Assembly: GCF_003261635.1 (NCBI RefSeq)
Contig: NZ_QFXK01000027.1
Coordinates: 1-64,000 of the forward strand
Source of the DNA: Kribbella monticola
GTDB lineage: Bacteria; Actinomycetota; Actinomycetes; Propionibacteriales; Kribbellaceae
Direction of reading: 5' to 3'
Length of the DNA stretch: 64,000 nt
Positions 51,372 through 59,969 of this stretch are shown here, piece after piece. The number at the start of each line of letters is the position of its first letter. Position 1 is the first letter of the stretch. Position numbers and translations under genes: made by a program. The notes under the pieces are model-generated. The model searched no databases. It was given only the letters and a program-made list of their open reading frames with translations, and was not told the origin of the DNA.

Positions 51372-53156
51372 ATGCGGGATGAAATCTCCCGTAGGCAAGC
51401 ACGACATCGTGCTGCCGTTCCCTCCGACGTTTTGAACGAACCGGCCGCCAAAGCAGGCCGGAGAACACTGATCCCGATCGTCGCGGCGATCGCGATCCTG
51501 CTGGGCACCACCGGGCTGGGCTTCGCGGCGCTCAACCAGCCGGCCAAGCCGCCGGCACCCGTCCAGCTGTCGGCCACGGCCGACGCGTACATCTCCAGCA
51601 AGTCCCCCACGCAGCGGCACGGCTGGTCCGCCCGCCTGGTGGCGAAGGCGAACGAGGCCTCGATCCTCCTGCGCTACACCGTCCCCGCGGCGACGTCCGG
51701 ATTCGACCGCAAGGCGACGCTGGTGCTGCACCGGCTGACCCGTGGTACGCCGGGCAAGATCACGGCCGCCACCGGCCCGAGTGGCTGGGCCGAGAACGTC
51801 ACCTACGCGACCGCCCCGAAGGCCGCTGGTACGCCGATCGCGACCGTGGCGGACGACGGTACGTCGGCCGAGCTGCGCATCGACGTGTCGGCCGCGGTGA
51901 CCGACGCCGGCGTACTGAACCTGGCTCTGACGCAGACCGACGGCAGCAACTACGCCGTCTTCGGTGCCCGCGAGTCCGGCCTCAACCAGTCGAAGCTCGA
52001 GATCAGCTACGTCCCCGAGGGTGACGGCCCGACGCCGTCCATGCCCACCTCCGCGCCGACGAAGCCGACCACCTCGGTTCCGACCTCGACCCCGACGGTC
52101 GTCCCGACGAAGCCCACCGCCACGCCGACGACGACCACGACCACCACCAAGCCGCCGACGACGACGCCGACGACGACCAAGCCGACCTCGACTCCCACCG
52201 CCGGCCCGGGCTGTACGGTCTCGGCTCTGCTGGTGCCGTCGTGTGGTGCCTGGTTCGGTGCCGCGGCGAACCCGCTGGGCAGCGAATCGTGGGACGCGGC
52301 GCTGCCGGCGTTCGAGTCCACGATCGGCCGGACGGTCGACATCGCGCACTACTACAACTCGAGCCCGAAGCTGTTCCCGACCGCGGACATGATCAAGCGG
52401 GCCCGAGAGCCAGGCAAGAAGCGGATGCTGTTGCTGAACTGGAAGCCGGAGATGGGCCGTACCTGGGCCCAGGTGGCGGCCGGTGACCCGACAGTCGACG
52501 CGGCGATCGATGCCGAGGCGAAGTACCTGAAGTCGACCTTCCCGGAGAAGTTCTTCCTCGGGATCCACCACGAGCCGGAGGACGAGGTCAAGCCGGCCGC
52601 CGGGTCGGGGATGACGGCCAAGGACTACCGGGCGATGTACCGGCACGTGGCGCTGCGGCTGAAGGCGGACGGCGTGACGAACGCGGTCTTCGTGATGAAC
52701 TACATGGGTACGCCGCACTGGGGCTCGCAGTCCTGGTTCGCCGATCTCTACCCCGGTGACGACGTCGTCGACTGGATCGCGGAGGACCCGTACATCTTCG
52801 GGACCTCCAAGGACTGGTGGACCGACTTCGCCAGCGCGGTCGACCGCAAGGACACCTACACCTACCCGAACTGGCCGGGCTTCTACACCTGGGCGACGAC
52901 CAAGCACCCGGGCAAGCCGATCATGCTGGGTGAGTGGGGCGTCAACGAGCAGACGACCTTCAACATGTCGAAGTCCGATGTGCTGAACACGGTCAACGCC
53001 GGGCTGGCCAAGCGGCCGGCGATCAAGGCGCTGGTCTACTGGAACGAGACCAAGTTCAACCCGGTCGGGGAGACCAGGCTGGACTCGTCGAGCGCGGCCA
53101 GGTCCACGGCCCAGCAGGTACTCGGCAGCGGCTCGCTCCTCCGCCGCCTGAACTGA
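51372..53156 (+). CDS. Membrane-anchored glycoside hydrolase (GH26-like) with N-terminal carbohydrate-binding-like domain
   Basis: The 594-residue extracellular enzyme has one membrane helix (about 32-54) and a beta-rich DNRLRE/carbohydrate-binding-like domain (about 66-215). A Thr/Pro linker (about 216-275) and a TIM-barrel catalytic domain (about 278-594) follow. Likely acid/base and nucleophile glutamates lie in IHHEPED (near 399) and MLGEWGV (near 520), as in clan GH-A mannanase-like families. The substrate may be the polymer made by this locus, as inference. A c-di-AMP riboswitch controls it, and AGGAAGGA precedes ATG 51372. Confidence 0.8.
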   Translation: MRDEISRRQARHRAAVPSDVLNEPAAKAGRRTLIPIVAAIAILLGTTGLGFAALNQPAKPPAPVQLSATADAYISSKSPTQRHGWSARLVAKANEASILLRYTVPAATSGFDRKATLVLHRLTRGTPGKITAATGPSGWAENVTYATAPKAAGTPIATVADDGTSAELRIDVSAAVTDAGVLNLALTQTDGSNYAVFGARESGLNQSKLEISYVPEGDGPTPSMPTSAPTKPTTSVPTSTPTVVPTKPTATPTTTTTTTKPPTTTPTTTKPTSTPTAGPGCTVSALLVPSCGAWFGAAANPLGSESWDAALPAFESTIGRTVDIAHYYNSSPKLFPTADMIKRAREPGKKRMLLLNWKPEMGRTWAQVAAGDPTVDAAIDAEAKYLKSTFPEKFFLGIHHEPEDEVKPAAGSGMTAKDYRAMYRHVALRLKADGVTNAVFVMNYMGTPHWGSQSWFADLYPGDDVVDWIAEDPYIFGTSKDWWTDFASAVDRKDTYTYPNWPGFYTWATTKHPGKPIMLGEWGVNEQTTFNMSKSDVLNTVNAGLAKRPAIKALVYWNETKFNPVGETRLDSSSAARSTAQQVLGSGSLLRRLN

Positions 53157-53165
53157 CCCTCCCCA

Positions 53166-53388
53166 GGGGTGCCAGGCCCTGCCCTGGCACCCCGCCGCCC
53201 TCCCGGGGCGCCAGGCCCGCCTGGCGCCCCACCCAAGCCCCCGGCCTTCCGAGGTTCGGGAACCGGGACTGGCCCAACCCCCGAGGGGCCAGAGCCCGGG
53301 AGGTGCCTGAGCCCTTCCCCCACGGGTTCAGGCACCGCACAGGACCAGGTCCCGCGGGGTGCACCCGCCCCCACTCACCCCGCGGGAC
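53166..53388. terminator. Array of four hairpins between the two hydrolase genes
   Basis: Stems: 53166-53176 with 53183-53193 (GGGGTGCCAGG, perfect); 53205-53215 with 53220-53230 (GGGGCGCCAGG, perfect); about 53302-53313 with 53324-53335 (GTGCCTGAGCCC, one wobble); 53349-53360 with 53377-53388 (GTCCCGCGGGGT, perfect). The first lies 10 bp past the first hydrolase stop and is a good terminator. The others add insulation. Confidence 0.75.
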
Positions 53389-53390
53389 GC

Positions 53391-53545
53391 TGGCCCACCA
53401 ACCACGCAGTACCGCTGTCCCGCGTGTTGCGACCGCCTGCGCCACCACGTAGGACACTGGCCCACCAACCACGCAGTACTGCCGTCCCCGACACCGCGCA
53501 GTAGCAGCGGTGTGCATGCTGCGACCGCCTGCGCCACCACCTCGG
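53391..53545. repeat. Interleaved direct repeats upstream of the second hydrolase
   Basis: TGGCCCACCAACCACGCAGTAC occurs at 53391 and 53458. GCGACCGCCTGCGCCACCAC occurs at about 53430 and 53521. The two repeat types alternate. Confidence 0.75.
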
Positions 53546-53588
53546 ACACTGAGTGGTTTCAATCTGCCTGATCTGGTGGTGTGGGCAG

Positions 53589-53594
53589 TAACAT
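53589..53594 (+). promoter_or_regulatory. -10 box of the second hydrolase gene
   Basis: TAACAT lies six bases before ATG 53601 without a Shine-Dalgarno, suggesting a leaderless mRNA. Confidence 0.4.
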
Positions 53595-53600
53595 GCAGTG

Positions 53601-54797
53601 ATGAAGGAGCCGAGCAGGGGGCAAGGCTGGAACCGGTGGTTCATGACCGCGGCGGTGTCGACCGGTGCGATCGCCATCGGCCTGGTGAGTTGTGCGCTGG
53701 TGTCCGACGACGACGGCCAGTCCGGCGGCGGTCCGATCCCCACCCCCACCAGCCCCCCGACCACCCCCGGTACGCCGGGCACCCCCGGAACTCCAGGGAC
53801 GCCGGGCACACCCGGAACACCCGGTACGCCGACCCCGACGCCCGGCTGCGGCGTCACCGACCTGCTGGTCCCGAACTGTGGGGTCTGGTTCGGCGCCGCG
53901 GCGAACCCGATCGGCAACGAGTCGTGGGACGAGGCGCTGCCCGACTTCGAGAACGTGATCGGGCAGCCGGTCGACATCGCGCACTACTACAACTCCAGCC
54001 CGCAGTTGTTCCCGAGCTCGAACATGATCAAGCGTGCCCGCGAGCCCGGCAAGAAGCGGATCCTGATGCTCAACTGGAAGCCGGAGATGGGCCGCACCTG
54101 GGCGCAGGTGGCCGCCGGCGACAACGTGGTGGACGCGGCGATCGACTCCGAGGCGAGCTACCTCAAGTCCACGTTCCCGGAGAAGTTCTTCCTGGTGATC
54201 CATCACGAGCCCGAGGAAGAGATCCAGCCCCAGGCCGGTTCCGGGATGACCGCGAAGGATTTCGCGGCGATGTACCGGCACGTGGTCGAGCGGATGCGCG
54301 CGAACGGCGTGACGAACGCGGTCTACGTGATGAACTACATGGGTACGCCGCACTGGGGTTCGCAGCCGTGGTTCGAGGACCTGTACCCCGGTGACGACGT
54401 CGTCGACTGGATCGCCGAGGACCCGTACATCTTCGGCGAGAACCCTGAGTGGGGCAGCGGTCTCGGCCGCGCGGTGAACCGAACCGCCGCCAACTACCCG
54501 AAGTGGCCGGGCTTCTACACCTGGGCGACCAAGAAGCACCCGGGCAAGCCGATCATGCTCGGCGAGTGGGGCGTCGACCGCAAGCTCGGCGAGACCAAGC
54601 GGAGCGCCATCTTCGGCGCCATCCCGGCGCAGCTGAGGCCGTACCCGCAGCTCAAGGCGCTGGTCTACTGGAACGAGACCGAGTACGGCACCGTCGGCGA
54701 GACCCTGCTGGCGCCGACCGATCCCTCGGTCAAGATCCTCCGCAGAATCCTCGACGCCGAGCCCCTCAAACCGCCACCCGTGCCGAAGGTCAAGTAG
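53601..54797 (+). CDS. Secreted lipoprotein glycoside hydrolase (GH26-like), paralogue
   Basis: The 398-residue paralogue of the preceding enzyme has the same catalytic domain (about 80-390) with IHHEPEE near residue 200 and MLGEWGV near 320. The carbohydrate-binding-like domain is absent. It has a lipobox-like GLVSC (Cys 31) and a collagen-like Gly-Thr-Pro repeat linker (about 48-75). It is thus anchored differently and lacks the riboswitch. ATG 53601 is preferred over the adjacent GTG 53598 because of the -10 box spacing. Confidence 0.8.
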   Translation: MKEPSRGQGWNRWFMTAAVSTGAIAIGLVSCALVSDDDGQSGGGPIPTPTSPPTTPGTPGTPGTPGTPGTPGTPGTPTPTPGCGVTDLLVPNCGVWFGAAANPIGNESWDEALPDFENVIGQPVDIAHYYNSSPQLFPSSNMIKRAREPGKKRILMLNWKPEMGRTWAQVAAGDNVVDAAIDSEASYLKSTFPEKFFLVIHHEPEEEIQPQAGSGMTAKDFAAMYRHVVERMRANGVTNAVYVMNYMGTPHWGSQPWFEDLYPGDDVVDWIAEDPYIFGENPEWGSGLGRAVNRTAANYPKWPGFYTWATKKHPGKPIMLGEWGVDRKLGETKRSAIFGAIPAQLRPYPQLKALVYWNETEYGTVGETLLAPTDPSVKILRRILDAEPLKPPPVPKVK

Positions 54798-54833
54798 CGC
54801 GTCGCCGGCCGCAGCCAGAGCCTGGAATCCCTG

Positions 54834-54879
54834 TCAGCGCAGGGCAATCAGGAGGTTCAGCGCAGGGCAATCAGGAGGT
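54834..54879. repeat. Perfect 23-bp tandem duplication at the RCC1 gene stop
   Basis: The unit TCAGCGCAGGGCAATCAGGA plus GGT occurs at 54834-54856 and again at 54857-54879. The second copy contains the stop and last codons of the RCC1 gene on the minus strand. Confidence 0.9.
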
Positions 54880-56326
54880 GCCGGCGGCCGGCGCCGATGG
54901 CCGTGACCCAGCTTGGCGGGGGTACGCCGTTCTCGACCGTGACCGGGCCGGGCTTGCTCCGGTCGCTTCGATCACCGGTGGCCAGTTGTCCACGCCCGTT
55001 GGCGCCCCACGTCATCACGGTGCCGTCGATCAGTACTGCGACGCTGTAGCCCTCGCCGGCCACGACGTGTTGCACACCGACGAGCTTCGGGTCCTTCCCG
55101 CGGCCGCGGACCTGCGTCGCGTACGCGCGGGTCTTCAGCGTGCCGTCGCCGAGTTGGCCGCCGTTGTTCCGCCCCCAGCCCACCACCGTGCCGTCCTTGA
55201 GCAGCGCCAGGTTGTGCTTCTCCGCCGAGGAGATCTCCGTCGCGCCCGTCAGCGGCCGGCCCGGTGCGACCAGCACCTCACGCGGGATGTTGCGTGCGAT
55301 CGTCGTCCCGTCGCCGAGCTGGCTGACCTCGTTGCGTCCCCAGGCGACGACGCGCCCGTCGCCCAGCAGGGCAAGGGAATGCTGGCCACCGATCGCGATC
55401 GCCCGGACACCGGTCAGCGGCGCCTTGCCCGCCCCGGTGATGAGCACCGGCAGCTTCGCCACCGCGGGCGCCGACGTACCGAGTTGTCCGTAGGTGTTGT
55501 CTCCCCAGCCGAGTACGGTGCCCTGATCGGTCAGCGCGAGCTCGGTGCCGCCGTCCACCGAGATGGCCCGTACGCCGGTCAGTGGCGCCGTTCCGCTCGG
55601 GTTCAGCACCAGGCTCGGGGTGAGCGGATCCGGGGTGATGTCGGCGTTGCCGCGCTGGCCGGAGTTGTCGCGGCCCCAGACCACCACGGTGCCATCCTTG
55701 CGCAGGGCAACGGAAGTGTTGGAGTCGGCCGCGATGTCCGTCACCCCGGTCAGCTGCCCCGGTGCGCCGTCGGGGGCCCGCACGTACGCGGGGGAGGCCG
55801 ACGCCGCGCGGCTGCCGTTGCCGAGCTGGCCGTCTTCATTGGCTCCCCACGACAGCACCCTGCCGTCGTGGCGCAACGCCAGCGAGTGCTGCTCGCCGGC
55901 CGCCAGTCGGATCACCCCGACCAGGTTCTGCCCGGCCGCGTCCTGGACCGGCCCGAAGCTGGTCCGGATCCCGGTCGGCGCCGAACGGCCCAGCTGGCTG
56001 GCATCCGAGAAGCCGGTGGACAGCACGAGCCCGCCCGTGGTCGCCGGCCCTGCCGCGCTCGGAGCCGCCAAGGGCTCCGCCTGCGCACATCCCGCCACCC
56101 CGACGAAGGCCAGAGCCAGCACGGCGACCGCGGACCGCACACCGCCGGAGCGGTGCACGACCGACGCCCCCGCTGCCGGCGAAACAGCGCGAGCCGGCGA
56201 GACAGTCCGGGCCGGCGAGACAGTCCCTGCGAGCGAGACAGTCCGGCCGAGCGAGACAGTGCTCGACAGCGAGGAGGGGCGGGACAGCGAGGAGGGGCGG
56301 GACAGCGAGGAGGGCCTGGAAATCAT
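54857..56326 (-). CDS. RCC1-repeat extracellular lipoprotein
   Basis: The 489-residue protein has about seven RCC1-type repeats of roughly 50 residues, each with AxGxxHSLAL, DGxVxxWGxN and GQLG elements, giving a predicted beta-propeller (about 120-489). A hydrophobic stretch with lipobox GVAGC (Cys 80) precedes it. The first 55 residues before the signal are odd repeats: RPSSLS three times, then TVSLGR/TVSPAR variants. ATG 56326 overlaps the flippase stop, but a GTG near codon 57 would give a normal signal length. It is probably a surface scaffold or polymer-binding protein, as inference. Confidence 0.8.
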   Translation of the reverse strand: MISRPSSLSRPSSLSRPSSLSSTVSLGRTVSLAGTVSPARTVSPARAVSPAAGASVVHRSGGVRSAVAVLALAFVGVAGCAQAEPLAAPSAAGPATTGGLVLSTGFSDASQLGRSAPTGIRTSFGPVQDAAGQNLVGVIRLAAGEQHSLALRHDGRVLSWGANEDGQLGNGSRAASASPAYVRAPDGAPGQLTGVTDIAADSNTSVALRKDGTVVVWGRDNSGQRGNADITPDPLTPSLVLNPSGTAPLTGVRAISVDGGTELALTDQGTVLGWGDNTYGQLGTSAPAVAKLPVLITGAGKAPLTGVRAIAIGGQHSLALLGDGRVVAWGRNEVSQLGDGTTIARNIPREVLVAPGRPLTGATEISSAEKHNLALLKDGTVVGWGRNNGGQLGDGTLKTRAYATQVRGRGKDPKLVGVQHVVAGEGYSVAVLIDGTVMTWGANGRGQLATGDRSDRSKPGPVTVENGVPPPSWVTAIGAGRRHLLIALR

Positions 56327-57924
56327 GACGTTTCTACCGGCTTTGCTTCCGCGGCCGGCAGGTCGCCGGCCAGGTCGGGGGTACGGCGCCGCCGCAGCAT
56401 CGCGGTGAACGCCGTCAGCGCGAGCTGGTCGCGCAAGGTGTACAGCGCGCCGAGGTAGCCGACGGCCCCGACCGCCAGCACCACCACGAGCAGCCCGTCG
56501 GACGGATCGCCGGCGAGTTGGAGCAATTGAGCAGGTACTGCGAAGCAGGCCAGCGCGAGGCCGCCGACGTACACCGACAGCTTGCTGAACGGCAGCCAGT
56601 GCAGGTTGTTCATCACCTGCACCATCCCGAGCACGTTCCGCACCACGATCGCGGCTGCCCAGGCGGTGGCCGCGCCGATGATGCCGAGCGGCGGGATCAG
56701 CAGCAGGTTGAGACTCAGGTTCACCCCGAGCGCGACCAGGCTGTTGACCAGGCTGAGGCCGCTGCGGCCGGCCATCAGCAGGATCAGGTCCACCGGTCCA
56801 CCGGCCGCCGCCAGCAGCGCGGCGATCGCCAGTACCACGACGACGCCGTGACCGCTGCGGTACGTCGAACCGCCGAACAGGTGCAGCAACATGGGCGCAA
56901 GCGCCAAGCAGGCAAGGAAGAACGGCCAGGTGAGCGACATCGTCCAGGCGGTGATCGTCTGGAAGACGCGCTTGGTCGCCTTGTGATCGCCGGAGGCCAG
57001 CAGCGCGCTGGTGTGCGGCGCGGCCACCTGCTGGATCGCCTGGGTGCCCAGTTGCCCGATCACGAACAACCGCGTCGCCACCGTGTAGACGGCGGCCTCG
57101 GCGGGCGAGCGGAACGCGGCGATGAGCACGATGTCGGCCCGTTGCAGGATGCTCTGGCTGATCCGCGAGATCACCCGCGGCCAGGTGTAGACGGCGTACT
57201 CGCGCCAGAGGTCCTTCTTCGTCGACGCGGCCCGGCCGAGACCGCGCTTGGAGATGAGGCGGTGCTCGATCCGCTCGTACCACGCGACCGCGACCACCGC
57301 GCCCACGAAGTACGGAGCGGCCCAGGCCAGCGTGAGGCCGCCGAGGCCTGCGCCGGCAGCGACGGCGACGACGATGCAGCCGACCTGCAGCATTGCGCGG
57401 CCGACCTTGTCGACCAGCACGGTCGGCCGGATCGTCGACAACCCGCGGGTGGCCGACAAGGCGGTGTTCATCACGGCGGCGAGCGGGATACAGATCGCCA
57501 GCACGACGACCGCGCGGCGAGCACCCGGGTCGGCGTCACCGAGCACGAGGTCGGCGACCTGGCCGCGGAACAGGATCAGGACGGCGCCGACGAGGCTGCC
57601 GCCGGCCAAAGAGACCAGCGCGGCGAACCGGACGGTCGTCCGGGCGTCGGCCAGCCGGTCCTCGACCAGGAAGTGCGGCAGGAACTTGGACAGCGAAACG
57701 TCGGAGCCGAGCTCGGCGATCGCGGCGACGATCAGGAACACCGAGGTCAGCGCGAACAGACCACCGGCGACCGTCGCCTCGGTGGAACGGGTGACCACCC
57801 AGGTGAGCAGCAGGGTGAGCAGCGCACCACCCGCCGTACCGACCAGGTTGGCCGAACCGCCCCGGGCGATCTTCGTCAGGCTGGCCGGTGGTGCGTCAGT
57901 CGTTTCGGATAACGGAACGGCCAC
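56323..57924 (-). CDS. Polysaccharide flippase, Wzx/MATE-like
   Basis: The 533-residue membrane protein has 12-14 predicted helices of the polysaccharide-export/MurJ-like superfamily. Landmarks are GSANLVGTAGGALLTLLLTW near the start and an amphipathic LGRAASTKKDLWREYAVYTW loop. It should move lipid-linked repeat units across the membrane. GTG 57924 overlaps the stop of the chain-length gene by one base (TAGTG). Confidence 0.88.
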   Translation of the reverse strand: MAVPLSETTDAPPASLTKIARGGSANLVGTAGGALLTLLLTWVVTRSTEATVAGGLFALTSVFLIVAAIAELGSDVSLSKFLPHFLVEDRLADARTTVRFAALVSLAGGSLVGAVLILFRGQVADLVLGDADPGARRAVVVLAICIPLAAVMNTALSATRGLSTIRPTVLVDKVGRAMLQVGCIVVAVAAGAGLGGLTLAWAAPYFVGAVVAVAWYERIEHRLISKRGLGRAASTKKDLWREYAVYTWPRVISRISQSILQRADIVLIAAFRSPAEAAVYTVATRLFVIGQLGTQAIQQVAAPHTSALLASGDHKATKRVFQTITAWTMSLTWPFFLACLALAPMLLHLFGGSTYRSGHGVVVVLAIAALLAAAGGPVDLILLMAGRSGLSLVNSLVALGVNLSLNLLLIPPLGIIGAATAWAAAIVVRNVLGMVQVMNNLHWLPFSKLSVYVGGLALACFAVPAQLLQLAGDPSDGLLVVVLAVGAVGYLGALYTLRDQLALTAFTAMLRRRRTPDLAGDLPAAEAKPVETS

Positions 57925-59969
57925 TACATCATTCTCCGCGACGGTGCGAGGTCGGTTTCATCGCCGTTGCCGGAGTCGTCGTCGACCTCGACCTCGGCGA
58001 ACCAGGGCGTCGGCGCCGGCGTGGCGGGCACGTCGGCCGCATCGGTGGGCAGCGGCTTCGAGCCGATCGGGGTGGTCTTGGTCAGATGACCGTTGGACGC
58101 CCCGTTGGCCGAAGAGCCCGACTTGGCGCCGGCCGAGCCGTTCGCGGCCGGCTCGGTTGCCTCCGCGGCAAGACCGTGCCGCTTCCCGTTCCGCGTGGAC
58201 GAGTCAGGCAGCGGAGCGTCGATCTTGGGGATCTCTTCCGTCCGCGCGTCCACGGCCGCCACGGCCCGCCGGGCCTTCGGCGCCGGCACCAGACCGGTCG
58301 CCGTCTCGGTGACCTCAGCGACCGGCGCCGAGGGAGCAGCCGAGGGAGCAGCCGAGGTTGCTGCAACCGGGGTCGCAGCAGCCGGGGTTGCCTTCTCGGG
58401 CACCTGGGTGGCCACCGGCGCTTCGGCCACGGCGGCCGTCGTTTCGACATGCTTCGAGCGGTGCAGCAGTCCTTGCTTCTCCGGCGCGTCGAGGACGATG
58501 CCCGCCAGCTTGGCGCCGCCACGCGTGACCGCCTCGGCGGCCTGCTGGAGCTCGACTGTCGTGGTGTGCCCCAGGCTGACCAGGATCACCACGTCGGTGC
58601 AGAGATCGGCCAGGGTCAGCGTCTCCGGTGCCGACGCGAGCGGTCCGGCCACCAGCAGCCAGCGGCTGCCCGGGATCAGCATGTCCAGGAAGCCCCGCAT
58701 CTGCGGCGACGCCAGCTTGTCGACTGAACCGCTGTGGTGCACGCCGGCCGAGACGAAACGAAGCCCCGGCTGGTACTCCGTGGCCACCTCGTGCGCCTGG
58801 GCCCCGTCGGTCAGCACCTCGGCCAGACCCTTGAGCTTCGTCAGCCCGGTCGCCTCGGTGAGCTCGCCGTCGGTGTCGACCAGCGTGACGGTCTGGTCCG
58901 CACGAGCCAGCGAAGCGGCCAGAACCAGGGGAGTGGTGGTGTGGGACTCGACCGGGCTTGCCGGGACCAGTAGCACTGCACCGCCCTCCGGACTCGTCAC
59001 GCCGAGCACACTGCGGAGCAGACGGGCACCGTCGGGCAGTTCAGCCTTCACGTCGGACAGCAGGTCCTTCGGGCGCGTCACGGACGTCGTGTAGACCGTG
59101 CTCAGCACCGGGTAGCCCATGGCCTTCACATCGTCGGGTGTGCGCAGCTTGCGATCGTTCAGCGAACGCCAGACGGCGAACACGAGTCCGAGCAGCAGGC
59201 CGAGGGCGGCACCGGCGGCAGGCAGGATCCAGCTCGGCAGGCCGGCAGCGCTCGTCGGCGTGGTCGCCGGCGACAGCACCTGACCAGGGTCGCCCTGGAA
59301 CAGCCGCAGGTCGCTGATCTGGCTTTCCAGCTTGGAGGCCTCTGTGGTCGTCGTTTCCACCCGCTGCTGAGCCAGCGCCCGGGCAGGCGATCCGGCGGCG
59401 GTCTTTCCGAGCGCGGCGACGGCTCGCTGCAACGCGGACTGGTTGGCGGTGCGGGCCTTGGTCAGGTTGTTGATCTGGGCCTGCACCGACTGGGCCGCGC
59501 GGCGTTCGCGGGCGACCAGGTAGGCGTTGGCGAAGGCGTTCGCGCCGTTCCGCGCAGCCACCGGTGTGATGTCGCTGAAGGCGACCTCGAGAACCTGCGA
59601 GTTCGGCGGGTTGGTGACGCTCAACTGCTCGACCAGAGCGGCGACCGAAGCACTGCTGCGCAGTGTGGTCTTGGCCAGCTGGGCGACCGCGTCCGAGCTG
59701 ACCAGCTGTGCCTCGGTGCCGAGGTTCGCCAGGTTCTGGCCGCGGGTGCCCGGTGCGTACGGGTTGCCGTCGGCAGGCTGCACCAGGACGGTCGCCGTCG
59801 CGGTGTAGGTGGCCGGCTGCTCGATCGAGGCTAGGTAGCCCAGGCCGGTGCCGATCACCAGCAGCAGCGCGACGATCGGCAGCCGGCGGGCCAAACCGGC
59901 CCAGCTGAACCGGCTGGCCAGCGCCTGCTGGCTGGTGTCTGTGTCGCTGTACGTCCCCGTGCTACTCAT
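57924..59969 (-). CDS. Wzz-type chain-length protein fused to a degenerate tyrosine-kinase-like domain
   Basis: The 681-residue protein has membrane helices at about 30-47 and 240-262 flanking an extracellular Wzz domain with a coiled coil. A cytosolic domain shaped like the ATPase of bacterial tyrosine kinases follows. The Walker A position reads VPASPVESHTTT, lacking GxxGxGKT, while a Walker A'-like TVTLVDTDGE remains. The tail (about 500-681) is Ala/Pro-rich, disordered and without a tyrosine cluster. It is therefore probably a catalytically dead kinase acting structurally. ATG 59969 overlaps the glycosyltransferase stop, and an upstream frame exists to 59996. Confidence 0.85.
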   Translation of the reverse strand: MSSTGTYSDTDTSQQALASRFSWAGLARRLPIVALLLVIGTGLGYLASIEQPATYTATATVLVQPADGNPYAPGTRGQNLANLGTEAQLVSSDAVAQLAKTTLRSSASVAALVEQLSVTNPPNSQVLEVAFSDITPVAARNGANAFANAYLVARERRAAQSVQAQINNLTKARTANQSALQRAVAALGKTAAGSPARALAQQRVETTTTEASKLESQISDLRLFQGDPGQVLSPATTPTSAAGLPSWILPAAGAALGLLLGLVFAVWRSLNDRKLRTPDDVKAMGYPVLSTVYTTSVTRPKDLLSDVKAELPDGARLLRSVLGVTSPEGGAVLLVPASPVESHTTTPLVLAASLARADQTVTLVDTDGELTEATGLTKLKGLAEVLTDGAQAHEVATEYQPGLRFVSAGVHHSGSVDKLASPQMRGFLDMLIPGSRWLLVAGPLASAPETLTLADLCTDVVILVSLGHTTTVELQQAAEAVTRGGAKLAGIVLDAPEKQGLLHRSKHVETTAAVAEAPVATQVPEKATPAAATPVAATSAAPSAAPSAPVAEVTETATGLVPAPKARRAVAAVDARTEEIPKIDAPLPDSSTRNGKRHGLAAEATEPAANGSAGAKSGSSANGASNGHLTKTTPIGSKPLPTDAADVPATPAPTPWFAEVEVDDDSGNGDETDLAPSRRMM

